Below are positions 44,801-55,981 of a DNA stretch of 64,000 bases, piece after piece. The translations under genes were made by a program, and so were the position numbers. The stretch lies in assembly GCA_012064385.1 (NCBI GenBank), contig QRDG01000231.1, positions 62,001 to 126,000 on the forward strand, in the 5' to 3' direction. Numbering within the stretch: position 1 is the stretch's first letter; each line of letters begins with the position of its first letter. The DNA comes from Puccinellia tenuiflora (Eukaryota; Streptophyta; Magnoliopsida; Poales; Poaceae). The notes under the pieces are model-generated. The model ran no database searches and had not been told where the DNA came from. It was given only the letters and a program-made list of their open reading frames with translations.

Positions 44801-46738
44801 ACCTCGATAGTTTTGAACAGTCGTATGAGCCGCCGACGTCAGAACCTAAAACAGATGCAAATGCATGTGTTTATTGTTAGGGACACTACACCCTAACTCA
44901 TAAGTCTAGGCGTGAGACGACGCACCACGCACGAGGAAGAAGTCAAGGCATATTATTTCTTCAGATCGGAAGCTAACTCATGAATTGCTTCAGAAGTTAA
45001 CCAACTCGTTCAATCCTTCAGCCACCGAGTCTCAAAGAAGCAAAAATACATTTTCAAGTAGCCAACCCATCCTAGCACTATCAAGTACTCCCATTCATTA
45101 GACAAGGACTCAAGGAGGGAGTATAGCAACAGGCAGACAGGTGCAGTTGAACGTTCAGCATTCATTAGACAAAATCAAATGAAAGTTCAACAAAAACACA
45201 CGCAGAAAATGGGACATACAGTACGTAGGAATTCGACATAATCTTCCAACCTGATACAACATGGAGCATAATCAAACGAAAAGCGGTGAGAAGACCAACT
45301 GACAGGTCGGCTTTGCCTCAACGTGCAAGCATAAAGCAAACGAACCACTAGGTTCTAAACTGATCGTTATCATGCCAGTTGACTAACTGTCTACGAAATT
45401 GGATGACACGGAGGAGAAGGGAGTCCACAGTTCACTGGTGCATGCTACATGGAGGTCGATTGCCACGTGGAGCATACGGAATGGAAGAACCTGCACCCAA
45501 CAAGCCATTTCCACATCTCAGCCACCAGAATGCAACTCTAGACTAGATAGATGCCTGCAAAAATATCAAGTGCCATCAGTCAAACCAGTTTGTACTATTC
45601 ATTCAGAAAAAGTAAGTTATCTCTATCAATCGGTGTACGGCTTGACAGGACATTAGCTTCACCAGTTTGAAAACTGGATCAAAAGCTCAAAGTTGAATCA
45701 TCGCGGCTATTGGTTAAAACTAAACACAACAATTAATTTGAAGTAGCACACTCCAACTTCTATTTTATACCGGAAACCTTTAATCTACTGTTGACATATT
45801 CTCAAGTATTTGGCTACATCTGATCTCAGCAGAAGCTAAAAGAACAGTTGCTCAAATGCCCCCATGAGACAGAAATGCTGAACTCTCTAGCTTTCGAATC
45901 ATTTAAAATAATTCTTGCTACCACGAACATATGAAGAGCTCATGTAGAATAGAACAGATCCATCTAGTTTCTACCTAATAGGCATAGTTTTTAGAAATGT
46001 ACGATCTAGATAGTCAGTAGCAAATCGAAATACACAAAAATCATGCAGTACAAAGCCTCAAACAACAGATCATACATCAACTAACGATATTTCATTCAGT
46101 CCAAAATATTCTTTTGCTCTGCAGAACATCAAAACAATTCTTCGAGTCTTTAATTCCTCATGATGAAAGCAGCTTTTATGATGAATCTAGTCATGTCCTT
46201 TTTATCATGTGCTCAATATAAACTATATATATTATTGAGCATATATAGTGACCAAAATCGAAGAAATTAGACAGCACAGAAACCATAACCACATGCGGTT
46301 TTGACCAGACAAGCAATATCAAAGGCTAGAGCTCTTTTAGGATGCTCGAGCTTTACCTCTTAGGAGGTACGAGGAGTATTTAATCTCAGCAGTCCATTGA
46401 CAAGGGAAAACTGGGTGTTCCAAGTATAGCATGTTTTAGTGACTTCATCCAAAAAGAAATAATTTATTTCATGTTGCTATTTCTTAATGTATCAAGATTC
46501 ACTCCACTGATGACTCTCATGTATAGAAGACTACATCTTGCTATGTATAAAAGTCTTGCTTCTTTCATTTAACTTCAATGTGTGTGTATCATATTGATAA
46601 ATAAAATGATATTTCATCTTTTTACTTTTTGACAGAAACTGTAGGGGAGGCTCAGATAGTGAAACCTATTAAACTGACAAAGAAATATACGCTGAGAAAA
46701 TATTTAAGCAAACTGCCCAAGGCTAGCATATGTTTGTA
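44801..46738. other. Intergenic block, duplicate of 35.0-38 kb
   Basis: Homologous to the block between copies A and B (for example GAACCTGCACCCAACAAGCC at 45486). It includes the empty site of the Harbinger element near 46370. No gene. Confidence 0.5.
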
Positions 46739-46775
46739 AAAAGGACAGACCCAGTGCACTGGGGCTCCCACACAA
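46739..46775 (-). mobile_element. Severely truncated SINE (family 1)
   Basis: Only the last 37 bp of the SINE are present, including GGACAGACCCAGTGCACTGG. It is flanked by GGCTAGCATATGTTTGTA (46721-46738) and GGCTAGCATATTTGTA (46776-46791), a target duplication with a 2-bp difference. Confidence 0.85.
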
Positions 46776-46811
46776 GGCTAGCATATTTGTACAGTACAAT
46801 ATCTGCAAGCA

Positions 46812-46981
46812 GAGGGCAGGCCTTGGTGCAGTGGTGAGGTCCTCCCCACTTGTGCCAAGAGATCCTGGGTTCGAACCAGCCTCTCTGCACTGTACTTTGC
46901 AGGGGTAAGACTAGGTTCCTATAATCCCTCCCCAGACCCCACCTTGTGTGGGAGCCTCGTGCATTGGGGCTGTCCTTTTTT
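46812..46981 (+). mobile_element. tRNA-derived SINE (family 1), plus strand
   Basis: The head GAGGGCAGGCCTTGGTGCAG has A box TGGTGCAGTGG and B box GGTTCGAACC; the tail ends in T6. It is flanked by the exact 14-bp duplication AATATCTGCAAGCA (46798-46811 and 46982-46995). Confidence 0.95.
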
Positions 46982-47310
46982 AATATCTGCAAGCAAGCAC
47001 TAGGCCTTATAATGAGCTCGAATGAACAGCGATACAAAATGGCAAATGATATAAGCATGTGTTAACAAAGGGAATTATAAGCCACATGATCAGGTACTGT
47101 TTAATCAATTACTTGCATCAAACAAACAGCAGTCAGACTTAATAGATCCATATCCGCAAAAAATAAAATGCAATGTAGCAACAAGTAAAATTAAAACAGA
47201 AATATATCGACAAATCAAAGGAATGAGAAATATTTCATTCTGTTACTACTTCAAGATAAGCTTACCTACCCAATTTACACCATGATAGCATATCTATCTG
47301 ACCAAACACC

Positions 47311-49681
47311 TTATGTATTGTGCAAAAGTTCAGCTCCATCATGTCCACTAGCGCATGCGCCTACAAGCATCTGAAGTCAGGGAACCAAAGGAATTCCAAC
47401 AAAAAGTCAAATAGATACGAGAGGCATCAACGAGATATTTTGGTAAACTCGCATATGTAACAAAGAAAAAAACAAATCAGGTTTAATACAACATTAGGAG
47501 TAAATAAATAAACCCCCATGGCCCATCTACTACCAAATAAAGAGAATACTCTCAAAACTGTATACACTCACTAGTGTCATACAAATGAAAAATATGCACA
47601 CTCAAGACTTTTAGAGGATCCGAACTCAGAAAGAGAAAATTACCTATAATTATTCTTAGGCTCATTCTGCCATATCAGATAAAATCAAATATCCCATGCT
47701 AATAAGTACTTGTAATAAAATTGATCATGACTATTCATACCTTGAACAAATTCAGCCAAAAGATAAACTCGATTAATTATTTTTATCTTACACAAACGAA
47801 CTTCCCACTGGCAGCAGGACTCTTCTAAAAGTGTTAAACTGGACAACTGATTTGTTACATGCCACCAATGACGACAATATTGAATGAAAGAGTTGCATTT
47901 GAGCTAAGCACTTGACATTTCACTTGGTTCAAGCTAGTTTATCTTCATGTAGTTGTCTTCGATTTCCAATCGTCATGTATCTCATGTTGAGAAACATGTG
48001 CACTACTTTATGCACTAATACTACCATTATACAATTCATGAATATGTCAATCGGCAGACAATAATAAAAGTTACCTCAGTTATTATACAGATAATTGCCA
48101 ATCTTTTTGTTCATTGTTTTATTCCAGAATGTCCATTACCACAATTCCATAATAATAGTATGAGAATAGGCAAAACAAACATCATCACAAAGTTTTGTCT
48201 TTCTAGAACAGTAGAACTCAAAATCACGATGCAGTAGAATCACCTCACCATAACAGTAGAACTAGACGGCTACTACTAACAGGTGCTTTTCCAAATCATA
48301 AATAAGTATCACATAGGACGCCACCACACAAACTTCAGAAAGAACACAAGATCGTTATATGTTGAAAAGATCATCAAGCAGCAAAAGAAATAAGTGATTG
48401 ACACTACTTAAAATTGTTAGCTTAATATGAAAGGAGTGAACGGCATTTCGTCATCCATTATTGAAAATAAATGTTGTTTTGAAATATCGACAATCCAAAG
48501 ACATGATATTACCTGCAGTATAAACACTTTCAAACGGAAGGTAGCTACACGGAGAGATTATGTTAGTTTGGAAAAGTTTCTTGAACTGTAATGACTGAAG
48601 CTGGACCGTGAAGATGCCGACAACTGTCCACAGGAACACCACATTGTTGTCCTCAGCGAACCCTAGTATCTTAAGGCTCGCTCTCTCCGCCGCTGAATTC
48701 AGGAAAGTAGCTTGTCCAGGTCAACAGTTCTTCCCGACACCCACGAGGCAACACCATCACAATCAGTCTTCCTCTTCCATAAATGGGCACTTAATTTTGA
48801 CAGAAAGAAGCAACCAAGCCCACCATCATCTGCCCGCATAACCGAGAAGTGACAATTGTGATCAGCATACATGTCCACTGGCACAGGTATCACAGCTAGT
48901 CTCCGCCTATCCGAATCAAACTCGAGAATGTTCCAACTCCCAAGCAACCAGTAAAGGGAATCCCCAACTAAGACACCAGGAACTACCGTATCGACCATGT
49001 CAGGACGTAGGATCACAGAACCAGATGCCTTGGGTGGAAGCGGTATTGAGATGAGACTACCCCATATGGCAGTCTCCGACGAGTAAACCCGGGCGCTCGC
49101 TCGCGCTGGTGCCTGTTCTTTTTGTTGTACTGTGCCTACTATGACCACCTGGAAGTGTTTTGCGTCACCGGCAGCCCGAACCACCGCCCCGTGGATCGGT
49201 GTGTTCGGCCAGTCGAAGCCTTGGGAACGGAGAGGTCGTGCTGGTCGCCTGTGACAGTGTCCCACACTAGGAGCCGGTCCCGCGACACGTGGAAGATGAG
49301 CACGAGGCCATGACGGCATCCGAGGAGCATGAAACGGGCCTTGCCGCCGTCGTCAAGCTGCAAGGAGAATGGGTCGTGCGAGACACGATTGGGGGGATCC
49401 ATGGTAGGTATGAACAAGATTTGGTGGGAAAGTTCGTGGAGCAACCCAAGGAGGGGGTGATTACGGCGGTGGTGGAGGCGGAGGAAGCGACGGAGGAATC
49501 GAGGGTCGGAGACGTGGCCGCGCCAGCGCTTGCAGACGAGAGAGGCACGGGGGAGGGATGAGGGCAGCGGGGGGAGGCGAAGGAGGATCTCGGAGAGCAG
49601 GTCGTCGTCCTCCAGCGGCTCCGCCGCCGGCGAGCTGGGGCGGCGGCGGGGGCTGGTCATCTCACCCTCCTGAGAGCTCAT
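47311..49681 (-). pseudogene. F-box/beta-propeller gene copy C, two 1-bp deletions
   Basis: Structure as in copy B: exon 1 49681-48513, intron 48512-47361 with CTGCAG|GTAATA and CTTGTAG|GC, exon 2 47360-47311 ending HNT-stop. The F-box (DDLLSEILLRLP, VCKRWRGHVSDPRFLRRF) and propeller motifs (LGCRHGLVLIF, VYSSETAIWG, SLYWLLGSWNILEFDSDRRR, AHLWKRKTDCDG) are well kept. One C is missing at 49223-49225, where the frame changes after DLSVP. Another is missing at 48702-48703, where copy B has three C residues and C has two, giving a stop right after DKLLS. Without these two deletions the total length would be a multiple of three (406 codons). Both losses are in C runs, so sequencing or assembly error is a real alternative to a pseudogene. 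Confidence 0.8.
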
Positions 49682-49689
49682 GCGGATGC

Positions 49690-49770
49690 GGGCGAGTGAG
49701 ATTGAAGCCCATGACATCCTATTTGAGCGAGCGAAAGCCCAGATAGCTAAAGCAAAATAAGCCCACTACC
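49690..49770 (-). promoter_or_regulatory. Conserved upstream block of F-box copy C
   Basis: GTGAGATTGAAGCCCATGAC, then AAAGCCCAG and AAGCCCAC, match the blocks next to A, B and D. The repeated GCCCA is consistent with site II-type promoter elements. Confidence 0.55.
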
Positions 49771-49781
49771 GTACACAACTA

Positions 49782-49945
49782 CTCCCTCCTTTCCATAATA
49801 TAAGATGTTTTAGGCCTTTTCTACATTCACATTTTCTACCACATGTATCTAGACATGTTTTAGTGTATGTGTTCAACCACTTTCCATTTTTTTAGTCCGA
49901 ATCTAGACAACATGTGAAACATCTAAAACATATTATATTATGGAG
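49782..49945. mobile_element. Stowaway-like MITE with eroded right end
   Basis: CTCCCTCCTTTCCATAATAT at the left pairs with the inverted ATATTATATTATGGAG at the right (49929-49945). TA precedes the left end (49780-49781) and follows the right (49946-49947). The GGAG end is shortened. Confidence 0.75.
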
Positions 49946-49949
49946 TACT

Positions 49950-50520
49950 ACTATATTCGTAGGTGCATATACGCATCCTCCCCGGCGGCATCTCCAGTGA
50001 GTCGGCGTTGCTCCATCCTTATCGGATCAATTCATGCCGTCGATGTTCCTCTACCTTTTTTTTGTTTTTGAGTGAGCATCGTCCGCCATCTCCTCGTCGC
50101 CATCTCCGCTGTTGCGATCTGCGCCATTGTTCGTGTCGAATTCGTAGAGGGGAGGGGTTGGAGGTGGTCGGGGTAGGTAGAGGGCGGTGGGGGTCACGCT
50201 GATAGAGTTTTTCTTGTGTCTGCGGTGTTCAATCTACTGGGCGTGTGGTTGCGGGAGTGGGGGAGGAGATTTGGGATGTATTTTTGTTCTTGCCTTTGAT
50301 CCCCGTAGTCTGCAATTGCACATCCAGATCTCTACCGCCCGTAAGTTGTGAATCACAGATCCAGAACCTTTTACACATCAATTGCGGCGAGTCATTTAGG
50401 ATTATTTTCTTAGGGTTAACTGCTTTCGTAGGTGCTTATTTTTCTAGGGTTAAATGCTTTCTGTCATGGCGATTCCCTTTTTTGCAAACCTGGAAGTTAC
50501 CATAGTTTTATCTACTGATT
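49950..50520. other. No gene recognised
   Basis: Short frames only. The block separates copy C from the stub D and is unlike the other intergenic regions of the array. Confidence 0.3.
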
Positions 50521-50522
50521 CA

Positions 50523-50678
50523 TCATAGATGACGAGGCCGCGCTGGCAGACGAGGGAAGCAGAGGGAAGGGAGGCGGAGGAGGAACTCGGAGAGGAGGTC
50601 GTCGTCCTCCAGCGGCGCCATCGCCGGCGAACTGGGGCGGCAGCGGGGGCCGGTCATCTCGCCCTCCTGGGAGCTCAT
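50523..50678 (-). pseudogene. F-box gene copy D, 5' stub
   Basis: Starting at the ATG at 50678 (MSSQEGEMTGPRCRPSSP), the sequence reads LEDDDLLSEFLLRLP, as in copy C, and then loses homology after about 50 codons near 50523. The upstream block with GGAGCCCAAAA and AAGCCCAC (50690-50780) is retained. Everything after the first F-box helix is missing. Confidence 0.85.
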
Positions 50679-50780
50679 GCGGATGCGATGGAGTAGAACT
50701 GACATTGGAGCCCAAAAGTAATTCTTATTTTCGAAACAAGAAGCCCACAATGATAACTAAGGTAAAGACAAAGCCCACTT

Positions 50781-51751
50781 TGTACAACCATATTGACAGA
50801 TTAATATGCATTGTTACAAGTGTTCTTGGTTTCCTCAATAAAAAAGTGTTCTAGGTTCTGAAAAAAATGTTCCAAGTGTTCTAAAGAAAGCATTTGCTAC
50901 AAGTGCTCTAGAAAAATGCATTGCCAAAACTATTCCAAAAACTAGATGCACTGTTAGAGGTCCTCTACAAAATACATTGTTACAAGTTTTTTTCGGACTA
51001 AAAATTAAAAAAGGCCACCAGTTTCTCTTTTGCGAGAGATTTGTACAACGACTAGTTACAGTCCACTTCAAAAGATTGCATGTTAATTTTTACTTCAAGT
51101 AATAACTCCGCTAAGGTCTTCTTTTGGAGTGTAAGATAGACAAACGTGGAAATGTGGTGGTGGCGTTAACAGCGATGCAAGTGCAACAAAGAGTATTGTA
51201 ACACATTGAGAAATGGTAGGAACAGCCATTTCAACTGGAAACAGGGAAAACAAAGAAATGATGTAATGCTCCTGCACGCGATGAGTGTAAAAGCTAGGTT
51301 GAGATTGGGAGTGTGTGTTGAGATACCTATAGAATTGATGAGTAGGAATGCAATCCATAAGAGATATTGGCGGTGTCATTCATTTGAGTGTAAAAACTCT
51401 TTTGAAGATCCTTCAATCCAAATAGACCTCCCTAAAATATTACAGCTTGCATACAATTTCACACATCCACCGAACCAAATATATTGCCAAATTCTTTACA
51501 TATCTTAGTTCTTATTTAGAGAATGACTCGACTTTATTGCATGAGCGACGACACAAAACCAGACCGTAGAAACTATGACAAACACGAATGAAAACGCCTT
51601 ATGTACATTGAATTTGTACCATTCTTTCAAGATTATCATGAATGAATCCTCAAAGGTTTTGAAAAGCTGCATGAGGCACCCACCAAAAAAAGTACAAAAA
51701 ATTTGATCCTAGCAGGCGACATACCACCAACCATCACAAATCGAACCTTCA
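50781..51751. other. No gene; degenerate local repeat
   Basis: 50800-51000 has an irregular repeat of words like TTACAAGTGTTCTA and GCATTGCTA. The rest is AT-rich without a domain. Confidence 0.35.
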
Positions 51752-53878
51752 GAGCATCTCCAACAGAGCTCCTAATGGCCCTCCTAATAGGGTTATTCGG
51801 TTGACTAACACAAAATCCCGTCCTGGCGTGGTCCCAATAGCGGCAAATTTTCCAACGCTGCCAAATAAATTGTCCGGCACTCCCATGATGGCCCTGGTCC
51901 ATAAGGAGCGATCTGGAAGTGCCGGACACCGGCAAACGACGGCATGTTGGATTTTGAAGGGGAGCCATCCTGGTTAGCGACATATAGCATCGGTCAAAGA
52001 GATTACATGCACGGTAGCGACCCAAACATTCTCCACCGCCCACCTCATCTCTCGTGCTCGCCTCCTCTCTAACCCTAGCCAAATCGCCACTATCATCCCG
52101 TTTCGATGCCGACAGTTCGACGTCGCCTACCCAACAATGGCGGGTAGCCCTCATCTGTTTTGCCTGTCACTCTTGCTGACATTTGGAAGTCGTTGTTGCT
52201 CCAACCGAGACCTCCTCGCTCCCGCCTCAGATATAAGGCGTTCGACCATTTTCCAAGGTATGTTTCTTCTAGATTTAATGGTTTTGGCTGCCGCTCTCGA
52301 TGTCGTTTGATTGCTTCGAGGTTTGATTCATAGAATATGAATAGTGACGGTCGGTTGACGGTCGCTGAATTGATACAAGAGGAAGCCAACGCCTATGTCG
52401 GGGATGACGAGTACTTGACGATCATCTCTTTCTTCTATGTTTCCTAGCGCAAATAAATTCCCCTCCCCGACGTAAAGTTTTGAAGATTAGGAGGACCGTC
52501 TTAGGATGGAGGGTCGTTTGATGCTACTCGCTGACTATTTTGCCGACTACCCAACACATGGGTGGAGAAATTTTCAGCGGGGCTATAGATTAAGAAGTAG
52601 TTGTCCATGCATTTTGCGTATGGTGTGAGGAAGTATATATGATGACTACTCCATGTGCAGGAAAGACCGTAGTAGAATGGTTGGTTTCTCATCTTTCAGA
52701 AATGCTCTATTGTTTTGTGGTGTCTTGCATATGGAGTTTCTGCATATACATAAGACGAGTACCCACGCATGGACGAGTCCACATACAATGAGATCATGTG
52801 CAAGTTTTTTAGGGCGGTGATGACAGTGTTTGGACCAATCTATTTGATATCACGAAATGAAGTAGACATTACTAGGATCCTGGCATAAAATGCAGCGACA
52901 TTATTTTGTGGGATGTTTGGAAGCATCGATTACATGCATTGGGCCTGAAAGAATTATCCATTCGCTTAACATGGATTGTGCAAAGGCCATATTGGAGAGT
53001 GCACCCTCGTACTTGATTTTGTGGCACATTAGGGCCTGTAGATATGGCACACTTTTTTTGGCATGACGGGATCTCACAATAATATCAACATGCTGCAATG
53101 TTCTTCGGTATTTGCAAGACTTGTTGAAAACTATGCTCCGGAGTAAAACTATGAGATCAGTGGCCACCAATACACCAAGAGGTACTACATAGCCGTTGGC
53201 ATCTACCCAAATGGGGAATACAATTTCAAACCCTTTAGGTTAGCAAAAATCATGGTTAGCTTCGTGTAAAATCAGTTGTATAAAGGATGTCGAGCGGGCA
53301 TTTGGTGTGCTCCAACCTCGTTTTGCTATTGTCCGGTACCCTGCTCTTACCTGGTAAGAAGATTAGATACGGAAGGTCATGAATGATTTATTATCAATTT
53401 ATCATGCATAACATGATAATTGAGAATGAGTGTGTTGCTCTTGTGCCGTATGACCAGCAAGGTCCTTTTGCCAATGTTGATAATTAGGCGTCGACCGATT
53501 TTGCTGATTTCCTCTCGATGCATGTGGAAAATTATGACGAGGTTTCTCATTGCCAACTCCAAAAGCAAGCGAAGAATTAGTCTTGATATAGTTGAACTTC
53601 TCGGATTTCAATTTATTTGAATTGTTATATGGACTAATTTATTCCTATGTTTCAATTATTGTGAAGCTAATTATATGTGCTTAGAACAATGCAATGTGAT
53701 TGCGTTTAGGCAGGAATATGGTCGTACTTGGCAAGAACGAGCAAAAATATATTGGGAGGGTCTATTGGGGGTGGCAGCTGGGGGTAGCCGGTCCCATACA
53801 CTGACATCCGGCACTCCCAATAGAGCTCATCTAGCTCCGTTGCCAAACCGGCTATTGTGAGCACCGATGTAGATACTC
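51752..53878. mobile_element. PIF/Harbinger element, formerly autonomous type
   Basis: The ends GAGCATCTCCAACAGAGCTC and inverted GAGTATCTACATCGGTGCTC are flanked by TCA (51749-51751) and TAA (53879-53881), an imperfect TWA-type duplication. The element contains a decayed HARBI1-like transposase gene. Its termini are of the same type as those of the small elements at 15671 and 36259, so a related source could have mobilised them. Confidence 0.8.
52520..53450 (+). pseudogene. HARBI1-like Harbinger transposase, degraded
   Basis: Plus-strand pieces are LLADYFADYPTHGW, RGYRLRSSCP and then a frame-shifted MVGFSSFRNALL segment (52520-52720). GMFGSIDYMHW with the first catalytic Asp and KNYPFAW follow (52910-52965), then HTFFGMTGSHNNINMLQCSS (about 53050-53110, with the DIN-type motif changed), a GHQYTKRYYIAVGIYP segment (53162-53210, normally GY.LADGIYP with the second Asp, here Val) and a DVERAFGVLQPRFAIVRYPA segment with the last catalytic Glu (53289-53348). 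Stop codons (for example within HWA*KNYP) and frame changes abolish function. The order matches the DDE_4 nuclease domain. Confidence 0.85.
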
Positions 53879-53887
53879 TAAGTAATA

Positions 53888-54121
53888 CTCCCTATGCCCC
53901 TTTTTCTAAGATGTATTAGTTATTTGGAAATTCAAACGGGATAATATTTGACATTTTTAAGAAATTATTATTAAAAATTACTATATCAAATCACTATTAT
54001 TAGATTCATCATAAAATATATTTATTTTCTTATTATTTCAAATGTTGATATTGTTTTCTAAAATCTTGACAAGTTTAACTAAAAAAAACTAATACACCTT
54101 ACAATAAGGAACCGGAGGGAG
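53888..54121. mobile_element. Stowaway-like MITE, 234 bp
   Basis: The ends CTCCCTATGCCCC and inverted CTCCCTCCGGTTCC, with TA on both sides (53886-53887, 54122-54123). The inner arms TTTTTCTAAGATGTATTAGT and its inverted near-copy with AAACTAATACACCTTA pair well. It is 480 bp upstream of the dirigent gene. Confidence 0.85.
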
Positions 54122-54450
54122 TAGTAACTAGAAGGATAATATTTTCCATCCTCTAGAATCTCTAGAATTAAGGTGGAGTATAATACAATGCTCCCAAGAA
54201 ATGCACGATTCCTACTTTTCGGGAGGTCGACATTTGAGCAGATATTAAATTGCATGCAGGTTGAAAGAGACAATAAGATCATACCAACCCATAATATTAT
54301 GGTCGATTAGGCTGGAACCACAGGGATACCTAATGCTACGCCGTCATATCATACCGACCATCCATATCCACGCACACGCCTTCCTTGCGCTACCTTCACT
54401 TTTGCATCCATGTCACGAAACCAATTATTCCAGGGCGTTCTTCTCTGCCC

Positions 54451-54458
54451 TATAAATA
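54451..54458 (+). promoter_or_regulatory. TATA box of the dirigent gene
   Basis: TATAAATA is followed about 30 bp later by an A/C-rich start region (ACACAACAACGACAACAATT). The ATG is 157 bp downstream of the box. Confidence 0.8.
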
Positions 54459-54607
54459 GCATGCTCATGTGGAGCTCTGAACACAACAACGACAACAATT
54501 AGTACGCGGTCACTCACGAGCTGCACACTTGATCGACGGTGCTGCTCTTCAGCTAGCCGTGCTCAATTAAGCTCAGTGGGAGCTGCCGTGATCCATATTA
54601 ATCGCAA

Positions 54608-55189
54608 ATGCAATCATCCAGGACCGTGCTCGTCGTGTTCCTGCTCAGCGTGGCGGGCGCCGCCGCCCACGGCCGCAGGAGGGTCGTGTCGAGCAGCTCC
54701 GACGAGCCGTGCAAGGAGATGACGCTCTACCTCCACGACATCCTCTACAACGGCGTCAACAACTCCGCCAACGCGACGGCGGCGGCGGCGACGAAGCCGA
54801 CGGCGCTGAGCACGACGCACTGGAAGAACGGCACCTTCTTCGGCACGGTGCTGGTGTTCGACGACCCCGTGACGGAGGGGAAGGCGCTGCCCGTGGCGGG
54901 CGAGGAGCCGGCGGCGCGCGCGCAGGGGTTCTACCTGTACGACAAGAAGGAGTCGTACAACGCGTGGTTCGGCTTCTCCCTCGTGTTCAACTCCACGGCG
55001 TACAAGGGAACCCTCAGCCTCGTGGGCGCCGACCTCATGGCCGAGGAGAAGCGCGACCTCGCCGTCGTCGGGGGCACCGGCGACTTCTTCATGGCGCGCG
55101 GCATCACCACGGTGAGCACCGACGCCACCGAGGGCGTCCTCTACTTCCGCCTGAAGATGGACATTAAACTCTACGAGTGTTACGTATGA
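54608..55189 (+). CDS. Dirigent protein (secreted)
   Basis: Single exon, 193 residues. Residues 1-21 form a signal peptide (VLVVFLLSVAGAAAH). The dirigent domain follows: EMTLYLHDILYNG at about 37-49, GTVLVFDDPVTEG at 78-90, ARAQGFYLYD at 102-111, FSLVFNSTAYKGTLSLVGAD at 123-142, and VVGGTGDFFMARGITT then EGVLYFRLKMDIKLYECY at 153-192. All are hallmarks of the family (beta-barrel trimer in the apoplast). Dirigent proteins steer the stereochemistry of phenoxy-radical coupling in lignan formation, or related cyclisation reactions, but carry no oxidative centre themselves. Which substrate this one guides cannot be seen. Two Cys residues (about 36 and 192) could form the usual disulphide. The minus-strand frame at 54614-55348 is a GC shadow. 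Confidence 0.93.
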   Translation: MQSSRTVLVVFLLSVAGAAAHGRRRVVSSSSDEPCKEMTLYLHDILYNGVNNSANATAAAATKPTALSTTHWKNGTFFGTVLVFDDPVTEGKALPVAGEEPAARAQGFYLYDKKESYNAWFGFSLVFNSTAYKGTLSLVGADLMAEEKRDLAVVGGTGDFFMARGITTVSTDATEGVLYFRLKMDIKLYECYV

Positions 55190-55973
55190 TTGGTAATATA
55201 TAAGTAATAAGTTATTAAGATGGTATGACACGTACGATATCGTGGGCGCCAACAAGGATGAAGGAGTGAGGTGGTTGCTTCTGTTGTTTATTTCGATGTT
55301 CATTGATGTCATGAGTTGCGTGCATGGGACATGTGGATTGTGTGTCACTGATGTATGTTTACGCCAATGATTAAGAGTTTGAATATACTGTGTGATGTTT
55401 TTTGTTCAAATACGAATATTTGATCATATTTTGTTATAAATCAGTATATGTTTCATGCATCAAACTTCAGTACTCCCCTGAGTCCACTTACGCTCAATAA
55501 AACCATATATGAAGACAACCAAAGGCAAATATTTGAACCATGTACAAACGCAACCGAGGACAGCCACTGATCCATTATCAAATATCAAGGAGCCAACTTA
55601 TCCCCCTAATCCAGCTAGATACTTATGAAAGCCTACAAAAAAATATTTACCAGTGACAGCAAGGAGTCGAGCCAGCCACATCCCATTTCGCCATGAGTGA
55701 TGCGCCATTAGGGGCCATTGACAGCAAGGAGTCGAGCGAGCCACATCCCATATTATGTCAAGAAATGGTCTGTTACCTTTACGGGCTACCGGTGACAGCA
55801 AATTACCCGACACACATCTCGTGTAGCCAGGAAATTAACTACCGGATTTTCAGAGATCAGCTACCTATCGGTGATTGATCTGTTACCGCATCTGCAGAGA
55901 CCAATTAGCTAGCCAGCTGCTGGTGAATGGTGATTGATCTCTTACCATAGTTTCTAGGTGCTGCTGCTGCCAG
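55190..55973. other. Between the two secreted-protein genes; direct repeats
   Basis: A 33-bp unit with TGACAGCAAGGAGTCGAGC is present at 55654 and 55719, and GGTGATTGATCT at 55869 and 55928. These lie upstream of the cysteine-rich peptide gene and might be regulatory duplicates. No other gene. Confidence 0.5.
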
Positions 55974-55981
55974 TATAAATA
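55974..55981 (+). promoter_or_regulatory. TATA box of the cysteine-rich peptide gene
   Basis: TATAAATA lies 109 bp upstream of the ATG at 56083. Confidence 0.75.

Noticed and set aside
54614..55348. 244-codon minus-strand frame opposite the dirigent gene
   Set aside because: It is an antisense shadow caused by GC-ending codons; composition is His/Arg/Glu-rich without a domain, and the plus strand is a clear dirigent protein.
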